64,000 nt of DNA from Azovibrio restrictus DSM 23866. Its GTDB lineage: Bacteria > Pseudomonadota > Gammaproteobacteria > Burkholderiales > Rhodocyclaceae. Position numbers and translations under genes: made by a program. The notes beneath the pieces were generated by a model. It had not been told where the DNA came from, made no database searches, and saw only the letters and a list, made by a program, of their open reading frames with translations. Within the stretch, counting starts at the first letter, position 1. Each line of letters opens with the position of its first letter. The stretch covers positions 1 through 64,000 of the forward strand of contig NZ_AUCH01000005.1 of assembly GCF_000429665.1 (NCBI RefSeq). Reading direction: 5' to 3'. This document shows, piece by piece, positions 51,880 to 60,841 of this stretch.

Positions 51880-52788
51880 TCAGGCGGGCCGGGGCTTTTC
51901 CCCTGTTGTTTCAAGGCTGGAGACTTCAGGGCCGGACTGGCGCAAGGCCTGCAGCAGGGCCCGGGTTGCAGCGCTGCTGCCCTGGCGTTTGTGGATCAGC
52001 ACCGTATCCACCTGGCCGATGGGGGCCGGCAGCGGGTGCCGGCTCACGTGCCGGGCTTCGGGCAGCCGTTCCAGCAGGCTGGCGGGGATCAGGGCAATGC
52101 CCATGCCGGCGGCGGCACAGCCCAGCATGGTGTGGTAGGAGGAGAGTTCCACCACCTTTTCCGCCACCACCCCCTGGGAGGCCAGCCAGGATTCCAGAAT
52201 CAGCCGGTAGGCACAGCCCGCTTCGAAGGTGAGCAGGGTGCGGGGGGCCAGATCCCGGGGGCAGGTCACCAGGGGATGCTGCAAGGGGGCCACCAGCACC
52301 AGTTCCTCGGTGAATACCGGATGCACCGCCAGTCGTTCATCGTGGATGGGCGCGCTGACCAGGGCGCAGTCGAGCCGGCCCTGCAGCACGGCGGCGGTCA
52401 TCCGGGCCGTGGGGCCAGTCTGCAGCTCCAGCTCCACGGCCGGATGGGCCTGATGCAGGCTGGCCATCACCCCGGGCAGGCGGGCCGCTGCCGTGCTTTC
52501 CATGGAACCCAGGCGCAGGCGGCCCCGGGGCGCGTCATCGGTGACTGCCTGCCTGGCCTCGGCGGCCAGGGTCAGCAGCTGTTCCGCGTAGTCGAGCAGG
52601 AGGCGGCCGGTGGGGGCCAGGTGCAGGCGGCGTTGCTCGCGCACGAACAGGCTTACCCCCAGATCCGCCTCCAGCTGCCGGATGCGGGTGGTCACGTTGG
52701 ACTGGACCCGGTGCAGCTGGGCGGCTGCCGCCGTGATGCCGCCGCACTGGACCACGGTGCGGAATATGTGCAGGTCTTCCAGATCCAT
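51880..52788 (-). CDS. LysR-family transcriptional regulator
   Basis: A 302-aa LysR regulator. HTH in residues 1-60 (DLHIFRTVVQCGGITAAAAQLHRVQSNVTTRIRQLEADLGVSLF), then the two-lobed effector domain (90-295). It is divergent from a DMT-family transporter across 97 bases that include a 24-base dyad, so it likely controls that transporter and the tautomerase. The ligand is unknown. Confidence 0.88.
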   Translation of the reverse strand: MDLEDLHIFRTVVQCGGITAAAAQLHRVQSNVTTRIRQLEADLGVSLFVREQRRLHLAPTGRLLLDYAEQLLTLAAEARQAVTDDAPRGRLRLGSMESTAAARLPGVMASLHQAHPAVELELQTGPTARMTAAVLQGRLDCALVSAPIHDERLAVHPVFTEELVLVAPLQHPLVTCPRDLAPRTLLTFEAGCAYRLILESWLASQGVVAEKVVELSSYHTMLGCAAAGMGIALIPASLLERLPEARHVSRHPLPAPIGQVDTVLIHKRQGSSAATRALLQALRQSGPEVSSLETTGEKPRPA

Positions 52789-52802
52789 GTTCTCTTTCCG
52801 TG

Positions 52803-52826
52803 ATGAATTTGATCTTTATTATTCAT
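52803..52826. promoter_or_regulatory. Candidate LysR operator
   Basis: ATGAAT and ATTCAT flank 12 AT-rich bases in the LysR/transporter gap. Dyads with this spacing are typical LysR recognition sites. Inferred from symmetry and position. Confidence 0.4.
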
Positions 52827-52885
52827 TTTACGGGATTCTTGCGCCAGCTTAAGGTACGGCTTTCGATGTTGGCGAGGCGCAATTC

Positions 52886-53800
52886 ATGGAAAAAGAACAG
52901 GGCAGCATCACGGGTTATCTGGCGGGAGCCGGGACCGTGGCGATCTGGAGCGGTTTCATCCTGCTCTCCCGCTGGGGCGGCAAGACCGGGCTGACTCCCT
53001 ACGACATCCTGGCCCTGCGTCTGGCCACCGCCAGCCTGTTCCTGCTGCCCTTCTGCCGGGGGTTGGGGTGGAGCCACTGGCGGGACCCGCGCCTGTGGGC
53101 CCTGGCCCTCTCGGCCGGGCTGCTCTACGGTTTGCTGGTCTATGCCGGCTTCACGGGGGCCCCGGCAGCCCATGGGGCCATCCTGCTGCCAGGTTTGCAG
53201 CCTTTCCTGGTGGCGGGGGTGGCCGGGGCCCTGTTCGGCACCCGCCTGGCCCGGGAGCGTCTGCTGGGGCTGGGGGCCATCGCCCTGGGCCTGGCCTGCG
53301 TGGTCTGGCCCCTGCTCTCGGGGCGGCAGGACTGGTCCCCGGCGCTGCTCCAGGGTGATGGCCTGATCCTGGCTTCTTCCCTGGTCTGGGCTCTGTACAG
53401 CGTCCTGGCCCGGCACTGGGGCTACAGCCCCTGGCTCCTGACCCGCTTCGTGGCCCTGGCTTCGGCCCTGCTGTACCTGCCCGTCTATTTCCTGTTCCTG
53501 CCCCGGGCCCTGGATGCGGTGCCTCTGGAAGTGCTGCTGGTGCAGGGGCTGTATCAGGGCATAGGTCCCACCATCGTCGCCATGCTGCTCTTTCTCAAGG
53601 CGGTTGCCATCCTCGGGGCCGAGCGCACCGGCGCCATGATCGCCCTGGTCCCCGTCCTGGCCGGCGTGGCAGCTGTGCCCCTGCTGGGTGAGCCCATGAC
53701 GCCCTGGCTGCTGGCCGGGCTGCTCCTCGTATCCACCGGTGCCTGCCTGGCGGCCCGACCCGTTTCCCGACTGAAAAGGAGTGTTCCATGCCCTACGTGA
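52886..53800 (+). CDS. EamA/DMT-family transporter
   Basis: A 304-aa inner-membrane protein with ten helices arranged as two EamA repeats (residues 12-150 and 160-295). It ends in RLKRSVPCPT, whose codons overlap the tautomerase start by 13 bases. Members export amino acids or other metabolites. It is divergent from a LysR regulator. The substrate cannot be assigned. Confidence 0.85.
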   Translation: MEKEQGSITGYLAGAGTVAIWSGFILLSRWGGKTGLTPYDILALRLATASLFLLPFCRGLGWSHWRDPRLWALALSAGLLYGLLVYAGFTGAPAAHGAILLPGLQPFLVAGVAGALFGTRLARERLLGLGAIALGLACVVWPLLSGRQDWSPALLQGDGLILASSLVWALYSVLARHWGYSPWLLTRFVALASALLYLPVYFLFLPRALDAVPLEVLLVQGLYQGIGPTIVAMLLFLKAVAILGAERTGAMIALVPVLAGVAAVPLLGEPMTPWLLAGLLLVSTGACLAARPVSRLKRSVPCPT

Positions 53801-53991
53801 ATATCAAGATCACCCGTGAAGGCGCCACCGCGACCCAGAAAGCCGAATTGATCGCCGGCGTCACCCGGCTGCTGCAGGAGGTGCTGGGCAAGAATCCCGC
53901 CACCACCGTGGTGGTGATCGACGAGGTGGAGACCGACAACTGGGGCATAGGCGGGGAAACAGTTACCCTGCGCCGCCAGCGCGGCAACTGA
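53788..53991 (+). CDS. 4-oxalocrotonate tautomerase-family protein
   Basis: A 67-aa small hexamer-type tautomerase. After Met removal, Pro1 (MPYVNIKI) would be the catalytic base; the remaining pattern KAELIAGVTRLLQEVLGKNPATTVVVIDEV and DNWGIGG is normal. Members isomerise unsaturated keto acids, sometimes in aromatic breakdown. Here it is joined to a DMT transporter by overlapping codons. AAGGAG ribosome-binding site lies inside the transporter gene. Confidence 0.88.
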   Translation: MPYVNIKITREGATATQKAELIAGVTRLLQEVLGKNPATTVVVIDEVETDNWGIGGETVTLRRQRGN

Positions 53992-54051
53992 ATGGGGGAA
54001 AGTCCGGGGAGGATGCGATAATGGCCCGCTGTCTTTCTCTTCGCACCCACC

Positions 54052-54951
54052 ATGCCCATCCAATGGTTCCCCGGCCACATGACCTCGGCCCGCAAGAAGG
54101 CCGCCGAGACCCTGGCCAAGGCCGATGTGGTCATCGAGGTTCTCGATGCCCGCATTCCCGAGGCCAGCTGCAACCCCATGATCCGCCAGTTGCGGGATTT
54201 CCGGCAGCGGCCCTGCCTCAAGGTGCTGAACAAGTCCGATCTGGCTGATCCGAAAGCCACTGCGGCCTGGCTGGAGTTCTACAACAGCCAGCCCGGGGTC
54301 AAGGCCGTGGCCCTGTCCTGCAAGAATCCCGCCGAGCCGGGCCGCATCCCCGGCCTGTGCCGCACGCTGGCGCCGCACCGCAACGATCTCACCAAGCCTC
54401 TGCGCATGATGATCATGGGCATCCCCAACGTGGGCAAATCCACCCTCATGAATGCCCTGCTCAAGAAGAAGGTGGCCAAGGTGGGGGATGAGCCCGCCGT
54501 CACCAAGTCCCAGCAGACCCTGGACCTGGGGCCGGGCATGGTGCTGACCGACACGCCCGGCCTGATGTGGCCCAAGATCGAACACGACTCGGACGGTTAC
54601 ATGCTGGCGGCCAGCCACGCCATCGGCACCAATGCCGTGATCGAGGAGGAAGTGGCCGCCTTCCTCGGCGACCTGCTGCTGGCCCGCTATGGGGACCTGC
54701 TCACCGCGCGCTACAAATGCCCGGTGGCCGGCCTGGATGGCGCCGGCCTGGTGGAGACCATTGCCGAACGTCGGGGCTGCCGCGTCAAGGGGGGCGGGCT
54801 GGACCTGGAAAAGGCCGCCCTGATCCTGCTCACCGATTACCGCAGTGGCGCCATCGGCCGCATCAGCCTGGAAACCCCGGCCACCCGGGCTGCCATGCTG
54901 GCCGCAGCTCAAGCCAGGACCGAGGTGCCCGAGGCAGACCCTGAGGCCTGA
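54052..54951 (+). CDS. ylqF: YlqF/RbgA-type ribosome-assembly GTPase
   Basis: A 299-aa circularly permuted GTPase that helps late 50S ribosome assembly. G-motifs run in the permuted order: G4 LNKSDLAD near residue 60, G5 ALSCKN, G1 GIPNVGKSTLMNALL near 123, G2 region AVTKSQQ, G3 TDTPG near 167. It begins MPIQWFPGHMTSARKK, the family signature. Length is typical. A strong hairpin terminator follows. Confidence 0.93.
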   Translation: MPIQWFPGHMTSARKKAAETLAKADVVIEVLDARIPEASCNPMIRQLRDFRQRPCLKVLNKSDLADPKATAAWLEFYNSQPGVKAVALSCKNPAEPGRIPGLCRTLAPHRNDLTKPLRMMIMGIPNVGKSTLMNALLKKKVAKVGDEPAVTKSQQTLDLGPGMVLTDTPGLMWPKIEHDSDGYMLAASHAIGTNAVIEEEVAAFLGDLLLARYGDLLTARYKCPVAGLDGAGLVETIAERRGCRVKGGGLDLEKAALILLTDYRSGAIGRISLETPATRAAMLAAAQARTEVPEADPEA

Positions 54952-54981
54952 TGCAGACCGGGCTTCCTGGTTAGGGATGAA

Positions 54982-55019
54982 ATGACAAAGGCCAGCTCCG
55001 GGGAGCTGGCCTTTGTCAT
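54982..55019 (+). terminator. Strong hairpin terminator after ylqF
   Basis: Two perfectly complementary 18-base arms (ATGACAAAGGCCAGCTCC and its complement) around GG. It lies 31 bases past the ylqF stop, followed by GGTTCTTTGGT, and could also end the minus-strand tRNA transcript. Confidence 0.75.
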
Positions 55020-55027
55020 GGGTTCTT

Positions 55028-55104
55028 TGGTGGTGATGGGCAGAATCGAACTGCCGACCTATGGGTTATGAATCCATCGCTCTAACCGTCTGAGCTACAT
55101 CACC
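55028..55104 (-). tRNA. tRNA-Met (CAT)
   Basis: A 77-base tRNA with encoded CCA. Acceptor GGTGATG pairs with CATCACC; D-stem GCTC/GAGC; anticodon loop TTCATAA (anticodon CAT); T-arm GGCAG-TTCGATT-CTGCC. One A.C mismatch closes the anticodon stem. The D-loop and lack of three G-C pairs in the anticodon stem fit elongator methionine (or a CAT modified to isoleucine) rather than initiator. A near-consensus promoter lies upstream. Confidence 0.95.
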
Positions 55105-55117
55105 AACGAGGCGGCGG

Positions 55118-55146
55118 ATTATAGGGGGGAGGAAGAATCTGGTCAA
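55118..55146 (-). promoter_or_regulatory. Sigma-70 promoter of tRNA-Met
   Basis: On the minus strand: TTGACC, a 17-base spacer, and TATAAT, with the tRNA 5' end 13 bases beyond the -10 box. Near-perfect consensus and spacing, as expected for a stable RNA gene. Confidence 0.85.
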
Positions 55147-55177
55147 CATTGAAAATCATTGGGCTATAATCCCGCAC

Positions 55178-55528
55178 ATGCCTGCGTCCTCAATCGCCTC
55201 CGCCATCGTCAGCAGCATCGTCACGGCCATCCTGGAGTCTCCCACGACTCCGACCGAGCCCGTGCAGACCGCGCTGATACGTCCCTTCCCCTCCGGTACG
55301 GCCACGGGGAAGCTGGCGGGCCCTCCCTCCATGGGACAGGTGGTCATCAATGGCAAGACCCTGCCTGTGGCACCGGCGCTGCAGATCCGCAATGAAATGA
55401 ACATGATCGTCATCCCGACCATGGTCGGGACCGATGTCCAGGTCCGTTACCAGATGGACGGAATGGGCAATGTCTGGCGGATCTGGTTGCTGACTCCGGC
55501 CGAAGTGGCTGCCCTCGATTCTCAATAG
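55178..55528 (+). CDS. Hypothetical protein upstream of miaB
   Basis: A 116-aa protein with no confident signal peptide or helix, although the start (SSIASAIVSSIVTAIL) is mildly hydrophobic. The body has a compact beta-rich pattern (GKTLPVAPALQIRNEMNMIVIP, VQVRYQMDGMGNVWRIWLLT). No family recognised. A TATAAT box at 55165-55170 ends only seven bases before the ATG, so the mRNA may be nearly leaderless. The miaB start follows after 11 bases, so they may be co-transcribed. Confidence 0.6.
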   Translation: MPASSIASAIVSSIVTAILESPTTPTEPVQTALIRPFPSGTATGKLAGPPSMGQVVINGKTLPVAPALQIRNEMNMIVIPTMVGTDVQVRYQMDGMGNVWRIWLLTPAEVAALDSQ

Positions 55529-55539
55529 TAGTTTTCCCT

Positions 55540-56877
55540 ATGCCCAAGAAATTGTTCATCCGCACCTTCGGGTGCCAGATGAACGAGTACGATTCGGACA
55601 AGATGGCCGACGTGCTCGCCGCCCAGGAAGAGGTCGTCAAGACCGACAATCCCGAAGAAGCGGACATCATCCTGTTCAACACCTGCTCGGTGCGCGAGAA
55701 AGCCCAGGAAAAGGTCTTCCATGACCTGGGGCGTATCAAGCACCTGAAGAAGCTGAATCCCGACCTGCTGATCGGCGTGGGTGGCTGTGTCGCCAGCCAG
55801 GAGGGGGAGGCCATCGTGTCCCGGGCTCCCTATGTGGACCTGGTGTTCGGTCCCCAGACCCTGCACCGGCTGCCCCAGCTGATCGCCGAGCGGCGCGAGA
55901 AGGGCAAGCCGGCGGTGGACATCTCCTTCCCCGAGATCGAGAAGTTCGATGCCATGCCTCCGGCCGAGGTCAAGGGCGCCAGCGCCTTCGTCTCCGCCAT
56001 GGAGGGCTGCTCCAAGTTCTGCACTTTCTGCATCATTCCCTACACCCGGGGCGGAGAGATTTCCCGGCCCTTCGACGACGTGCTGGCGGAAGTGGCGGGT
56101 CTCGCCGATTCCGGTGTCCGGGAAGTGACCCTGCTGGGCCAGAATGTGAACGCCTACCAGGGCGTGATCGGCGATAGTGGCGAAACGGCCGACCTGGCCA
56201 TGCTGATCGAGTACATCGCCGAGGTGCCCGGCATCGAGCGCATCCGTTACACCACTTCCCATCCCCGGGAGATGACCCAGCGGCTGATCGATGTCTATGC
56301 CCGGGTGCCGAAGCTGGTCTCCCACCTGCACCTGCCCGTCCAGGCCGGTTCCGACCGGGTGCTGGCGGCCATGAAGCGGGGCTACACCACCCTCGAATAC
56401 AAGTCGGTGATCCGTAAGCTCCGGGCTGCCCGGCCGGACATCGCCATTTCCTCCGACTTCATCGTCGGCTTTCCCGGCGAGACCGAGGAGGATTTCGAGA
56501 AGACCATGAAGCTCATCGACGAGGTGGGCTTCGACACATCCTTCTCCTTCCTCTTCAGTCCCCGTCCCGGCACCCCGGCGGCGGAGATGGCCGACGACAC
56601 CCCGGCCGAGCTCAAGTCGGCCCGCCTCACCCGCCTGCAAAAGCGCATCGAGGAACACGCCCAGACTATTTCCCGAGCCATGGTGGGCAGCATCCAGCGG
56701 GTGCTGGTGGAGAGCCTTTCCAAGAAGAATCCAGGTGAACTGGCCGGTCGCACCGACAACAACCGCATCGTCAATTTCGTCGGCAATCCCCGCCAGATCC
56801 ATCACTTCGTCGAAGTGAAGATCACCGAGGCCCTGCCCCATTCCCTGCGGGGGGAAGTGGTGATCCGTGAAGACTAA
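55540..56877 (+). CDS. miaB: tRNA-2-methylthio-N6-dimethylallyladenosine synthase
   Basis: A 445-aa radical-SAM methylthiotransferase that modifies A37 of tRNAs reading UNN codons. UPF0004 domain with three cysteines (FGCQMNEYDS, NTCSVREKAQEK, GVGGCVASQEG), the radical-SAM cluster CSKFCTFCIIPYTRG near residue 156 and a C-terminal TRAM domain (about 375-440; VLVESLSKKNPGELAGRTDNNRIV). Length matches. It heads a canonical row of ybeZ-ybeY-corC-lnt. Confidence 0.96.
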   Translation: MPKKLFIRTFGCQMNEYDSDKMADVLAAQEEVVKTDNPEEADIILFNTCSVREKAQEKVFHDLGRIKHLKKLNPDLLIGVGGCVASQEGEAIVSRAPYVDLVFGPQTLHRLPQLIAERREKGKPAVDISFPEIEKFDAMPPAEVKGASAFVSAMEGCSKFCTFCIIPYTRGGEISRPFDDVLAEVAGLADSGVREVTLLGQNVNAYQGVIGDSGETADLAMLIEYIAEVPGIERIRYTTSHPREMTQRLIDVYARVPKLVSHLHLPVQAGSDRVLAAMKRGYTTLEYKSVIRKLRAARPDIAISSDFIVGFPGETEEDFEKTMKLIDEVGFDTSFSFLFSPRPGTPAAEMADDTPAELKSARLTRLQKRIEEHAQTISRAMVGSIQRVLVESLSKKNPGELAGRTDNNRIVNFVGNPRQIHHFVEVKITEALPHSLRGEVVIRED

Positions 56878-57862
56878 GTCAGCCTCCCTGGTGAAGAACA
56901 GTCCCCTGGACCTGGTGCTCTCGCCCCTGGACAACTTCCGTCTGGCCAATCTGTGCGGCCCCTTGGACGAAAACCTGCGCCAGATCGAAACGGCGTTGGA
57001 TGTGACCGTATCCCGCCGGGGTGAGCGCTTCACCGTGCGCGGCGAGGCGGCGCCCCAGGCCGTGCAGATTCTCGAACATTTTTATGCCCGGGCAGAGGCT
57101 AGCCTGAGCGTGGATGACATCCAGCTGGGTCTGATCGAGATCCGCAACGCCCCCCTGCGCCGCATCTCCACCCCGGATAGCCCGGTGGATGGCCCCCAGC
57201 TGGTGACCCGCAAGGCCGAGCTGCACGGCCGCACGCCGCGCCAAGTGGAATACCTCAAATACATCCAGGAGCATGACATCACCTTCGGCATCGGTCCCGC
57301 TGGCACCGGCAAGACCTACTTGGCCGTGGCCAGTGCCGTGGATGCCTTCGAGCGGGACCTGGTGGAGCGCATCGTGCTCACCCGCCCGGCGGTGGAAGCC
57401 GGCGAGCGCCTGGGCTTTTTGCCCGGGGACCTGGCCCAGAAGGTGGATCCCTACCTGCGCCCCCTCTACGACGCTCTCTACGACCTGATGGGTTTCGACC
57501 GGGTCACCAAGCTCTACGAGAAGGGCGCCCTGGAAATCGCGCCCCTGGCCTTCATGCGCGGCCGCACCCTGAACCACGCCTTCATCATCCTGGACGAGGC
57601 CCAGAACACCACGCCCGAACAGATGAAGATGTTCCTCACCCGCATCGGCATCGGCGCCAAGGCCGTGGTGACCGGCGACCCCTCCCAGGTCGACCTGCCC
57701 AAGGGGGTGAAGAGCGGTCTCAAGGATGCGGTAGAGGTCCTGAAGGACGTGCGCGGCATCGCCATCACCCGCTTCCTGAAGGAAGATGTGGTGCGTCATC
57801 CCTTGGTGGCGCGCATCGTCGCCGCCTACGAAAACCAGCAGAATTCTCACGCAGCTCACTGA
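56867..57862 (+). CDS. ybeZ: PhoH-like ATPase YbeZ
   Basis: A 331-aa PhoH-family ATPase, a partner of the RNase YbeY in rRNA maturation. An N-terminal KH-like part (25-95), Walker A FGIGPAGTGKTYLAVA near residue 143, Walker B HAFIILDEAQNTTPEQMKM near 238 and ITRFLKEDVVRHPLV near the end. GTG start overlapping the miaB stop by 11 bases; the only other nearby starts are far inside the domain. YbeY follows directly. Confidence 0.93.
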   Translation: MKTKSASLVKNSPLDLVLSPLDNFRLANLCGPLDENLRQIETALDVTVSRRGERFTVRGEAAPQAVQILEHFYARAEASLSVDDIQLGLIEIRNAPLRRISTPDSPVDGPQLVTRKAELHGRTPRQVEYLKYIQEHDITFGIGPAGTGKTYLAVASAVDAFERDLVERIVLTRPAVEAGERLGFLPGDLAQKVDPYLRPLYDALYDLMGFDRVTKLYEKGALEIAPLAFMRGRTLNHAFIILDEAQNTTPEQMKMFLTRIGIGAKAVVTGDPSQVDLPKGVKSGLKDAVEVLKDVRGIAITRFLKEDVVRHPLVARIVAAYENQQNSHAAH

Positions 57863-57863
57863 C

Positions 57864-58307
57864 ATGCAGACCGCCAGCCGCCGCTTCGACCTTTCCGTGC
57901 AATACGCCTGTAACAAGGAAGGCCTACCCTCTCGTCCCCAGTTCCGCGGCTGGGCCCGGGCGGCCCTGGAAGGGGGCGGCCAGGTGACCATCCGCCTGGT
58001 GGAAGCGGAGGAGGGCCAGGAACTGAACCGGGAATACCGGGGCAAGGACTACGCCACCAACGTGCTCTCCTTTCCCTACGACACCGAACCCCGGGTGTTC
58101 GGCGACCTGGTGATCTGCCCGGACGTGGTGGCCCGGGAAGCGGCCGAACAGGGCAAGTCCCTGGAAGCCCACTACGCCCACCTGGTGGTCCATGGCATGC
58201 TGCACCTGCAGGGCTGGGACCACGAGGAGGACGACAGCGCCGAGGCCATGGAGCAGCGGGAGCGGGAAATTCTCGCCAGCCTCGGTTATCCTGACCCTTA
58301 CGCCTAA
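57864..58307 (+). CDS. ybeY: Endoribonuclease YbeY
   Basis: A 147-aa single-domain metallo-RNase for 16S rRNA 3' maturation and ribosome quality control. The zinc motif HGMLHLQGWDH lies near residue 112, preceded by LNREYRGKDYATNVLSFPYD and the conserved Arg region. It starts one base after the ybeZ stop. Length fits. It is functionally linked to ybeZ and corC. Confidence 0.95.
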   Translation: MQTASRRFDLSVQYACNKEGLPSRPQFRGWARAALEGGGQVTIRLVEAEEGQELNREYRGKDYATNVLSFPYDTEPRVFGDLVICPDVVAREAAEQGKSLEAHYAHLVVHGMLHLQGWDHEEDDSAEAMEQREREILASLGYPDPYA

Positions 58308-58329
58308 TTTCCGTCACACATTCAACGAT

Positions 58330-59193
58330 ATGGACAGTCCCAGTTCGCCCCGACCTAGTTTTTTCGAACGACTTTCCTCCCTGCTCCTGAGGGAGCCCGA
58401 GGACCGGGAGCAGGTGCTCCAGCTCCTCCACTCCGCCTACGAGCGGAACCTCATGGATGCCGATGCCCTCACCATCATCGAGGGCGCCCTGGCGGCTTCC
58501 GAAACCCGCGTCACCGATGTGCTGGTGCCCCGGGCCCAGATGGACGTCATCGACGTCAACGACCCCCTCTCCGAAATCATTCCCGTGGTCATCGAGGCCG
58601 CCCACTCCCGCTTCCCCGTGGTGGATGGGGACCGGGACAACGTGCTGGGCATCCTGCTCGCCAAGGACCTGCTGCGCATCCACCTGGAAAAGGATTTCAA
58701 TCTCCGGGACTGGCTGCGGCCGGCGGTGTTCATTCCCGAATCCAAGCGCCTCAACGTGCTGCTGCGGGAATTCCGGGTGTCCCGCAACCACATGGCCATC
58801 GTGGTGGATGAATACGGCGGCGTGGCCGGCCTGGTGACCATCGAGGACGTGCTGGAGCAGATCGTCGGCGACATCGAGGACGAATACGACTTCGACGAGG
58901 CCCACGACAACATCCGTCTGGATGCGGCCGGCCGTTACCGGGTCAAGGCCCAGACCGAGATCGAGGACTTCAACGAGGCCTTCGGCACCCATTTTTCCGA
59001 CGACGAATTCGATACGGTGGGCGGCCTGATCCTGCGCCAGCTGGGCCGGGTGCCCAAGCGCAACGAACTGGTGGAAGTGGATGGCATGCGTTTTCACGTG
59101 CTGCGTGCCGACAGCCGTCGTCTGTATACCCTGGTAGTGGACCCGCGCCGGGAAGCGGCCGAGGCCGAACCCGGGCCCCGGGACGGGGCTTGA
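58330..59193 (+). CDS. corC: CBS-domain protein CorC (YbeX)
   Basis: A 287-aa cytoplasmic protein: a short N-terminal region, paired CBS domains (about 65-190; VTDVLVPRAQMDVIDVNDPLSEIIPVVIEA and VDEYGGVAGLVTIEDVLEQIVGDI) and a CorC_HlyC domain (200-275; EFDTVGGLILRQLGRVPKRNE). There is no DUF21 membrane part, as expected for CorC. Linked to magnesium/cobalt efflux and, through its genomic partner ybeY, to ribosome metabolism. The stop overlaps the lnt start. Confidence 0.93.
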   Translation: MDSPSSPRPSFFERLSSLLLREPEDREQVLQLLHSAYERNLMDADALTIIEGALAASETRVTDVLVPRAQMDVIDVNDPLSEIIPVVIEAAHSRFPVVDGDRDNVLGILLAKDLLRIHLEKDFNLRDWLRPAVFIPESKRLNVLLREFRVSRNHMAIVVDEYGGVAGLVTIEDVLEQIVGDIEDEYDFDEAHDNIRLDAAGRYRVKAQTEIEDFNEAFGTHFSDDEFDTVGGLILRQLGRVPKRNELVEVDGMRFHVLRADSRRLYTLVVDPRREAAEAEPGPRDGA

Positions 59194-60680
59194 GCCCCTT
59201 GCCGCAGCCGGCAGCGGGCCTGGGACGTTTGCTGCAGGGGCGATGGGCCCCGCTGACGGCTTTCCTGGCGGGCGGGCTGGCCGTCCTGGGGTTTGCCCCC
59301 TTTGCTCAGTTCTGGTTGTTACCCTTCTTGCTGGCCCTGCTGTTCCAGCTCTGGCGCCGGGCCGACGGCTGGCGTCAGGCCGCCTGGCGGGGCGGCGCCT
59401 TTGGCCTGGGGCTGTTTCTGGGCGGCGTCTCCTGGGTCTATGTGAGCCTCTCCGCCTTCGGGGGCATGCCCATGCCCCTGGCAGCCCTGGCCACCCTGTT
59501 GTTCTGTGCCTACCTGGCCCTTTTCCCTGCCTTGGCCGGGGGGCTGTTCCGCCGCTTCCTGCCCGCTGGCCTGGGGCGTCAGGCCCTGCTGTTTGCCGGG
59601 CTGTGGGCCCTGGCGGACCTGCTCCGGGGCTGGCTGTTCACCGGTTTTCCCTGGCTGGCCCTGGGCTATGCCCAGGCGCCGCCCAGTCCCCTGGCGGGTT
59701 ACGGTCCCTTGTTCGGGGTCTATGGGCTGACCCTGCTCACGGCCCTGGCTGGGGCCTGTCTGTTGGGTGGACTGCGGGGCTGGGCGGGGCTCTGCCTGCT
59801 GCTGGCGGGGGGCTGGGGGCTGCAGCAGATGTCATGGACCGAGGCCCGGGGTGAGGTCGTCAGTGTCGCCCTGGTGCAGGGCAACATCGCCCAGGACCTG
59901 AAATGGCAGCCCGAACGTTTCCAGGCCACCCTGCTCCTGTACCGGGATCTGGTGGCGGCCCACCCGGCCCGGCTCACGGTGCTGCCCGAGACGGCCTTGC
60001 CCGCCTTCCTGGATTACGTGCCCCAGGATTACCTGGCCGAGCTCAAGGCGCTGGCCCGGCGCCAGGAGGGCGACCTGCTCCTGGGAGTGCCCACCGGGGC
60101 GGGGGCCTCCTACTGGAACAGCGCCGTGAGTTTTGGCGCTGCTCCCACTCAGCAATATTCCAAGTCCCATCTGGTGCCCTTCGGTGAGTTCATTCCTCCG
60201 GGTTTTGCCTGGTTCCTGCAGCTGGCCCGTATTCCCATGTCCAGTTTCAGCGCCGGCCCCGTGCCGCAGCCGCCCCTGGCACTGGCCGGGCAGCAGGTGG
60301 CGGTGAATATCTGCTACGAGGATCTGTTCGGCCGGGAGCTGCTGCCGGCCGTGCCTCAGGCCACCCTGCTGGTGAATATGTCCAATACCGCCTGGTTCGG
60401 GCGCTCCCTGGCCCAGGCTCAGCATCTGCAGATTGCCCAGCTGCGGGCCCTGGAAACCGGGCGGCCCATGTTGCGCGCCACCAACACCGGCATGACCGCC
60501 GTGGTGGGGCCGGACGGGTGGGTCCAGGCGGTGCTGGAGCCCTTCACCACGGCCGTGCTGGAGGCCAGTGTGCAGGGTTACGGGGGGCTGACTCCCTATG
60601 CCCGGCTGGGGGACCTGGGGGCCCTGCTGCTGGCCCTGGGATGCCTGGGCGCAGCCTGGGTCGGGCGTAGGAAAGATTAG
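59190..60680 (+). CDS. lnt: Apolipoprotein N-acyltransferase
   Basis: A 496-aa inner-membrane enzyme that adds the third acyl chain to lipoproteins. Six or seven helices in residues 20-205, then a periplasmic nitrilase-fold domain (about 215-475) with the catalytic Glu in VLPETALPAF, Lys in QYSKSHLVPFGE and Cys in AVNICYEDLFGREL; one helix near the end. The start is TTG overlapping the corC stop; no ATG precedes the first helix in frame. Length fits. It would serve the lipoproteins seen at the left end. Confidence 0.94.
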   Translation: MSPLPQPAAGLGRLLQGRWAPLTAFLAGGLAVLGFAPFAQFWLLPFLLALLFQLWRRADGWRQAAWRGGAFGLGLFLGGVSWVYVSLSAFGGMPMPLAALATLLFCAYLALFPALAGGLFRRFLPAGLGRQALLFAGLWALADLLRGWLFTGFPWLALGYAQAPPSPLAGYGPLFGVYGLTLLTALAGACLLGGLRGWAGLCLLLAGGWGLQQMSWTEARGEVVSVALVQGNIAQDLKWQPERFQATLLLYRDLVAAHPARLTVLPETALPAFLDYVPQDYLAELKALARRQEGDLLLGVPTGAGASYWNSAVSFGAAPTQQYSKSHLVPFGEFIPPGFAWFLQLARIPMSSFSAGPVPQPPLALAGQQVAVNICYEDLFGRELLPAVPQATLLVNMSNTAWFGRSLAQAQHLQIAQLRALETGRPMLRATNTGMTAVVGPDGWVQAVLEPFTTAVLEASVQGYGGLTPYARLGDLGALLLALGCLGAAWVGRRKD

Positions 60681-60841
60681 AAGAATATGCTTATTTTTTG
60701 AGATGTCGTGAGTTTGTGCTTTTTGTTTCATTTTTGTGGAAGTATTTGACCCGTATCAAGCCTGTGGGTGGGCTATCCCGTATAAATCTGCGCACTGAAA
60801 CATGATGTAAAACCAGGGTGCGCCGCGCACGGGAGAAAGAT

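Noticed and set aside
60681..60841. Sigma-54 or flagellar sigma-28 promoter ahead of the Cache MCP
   Set aside because: The AT-rich region was read for both consensus types; no acceptable pair of boxes at correct spacing was found.
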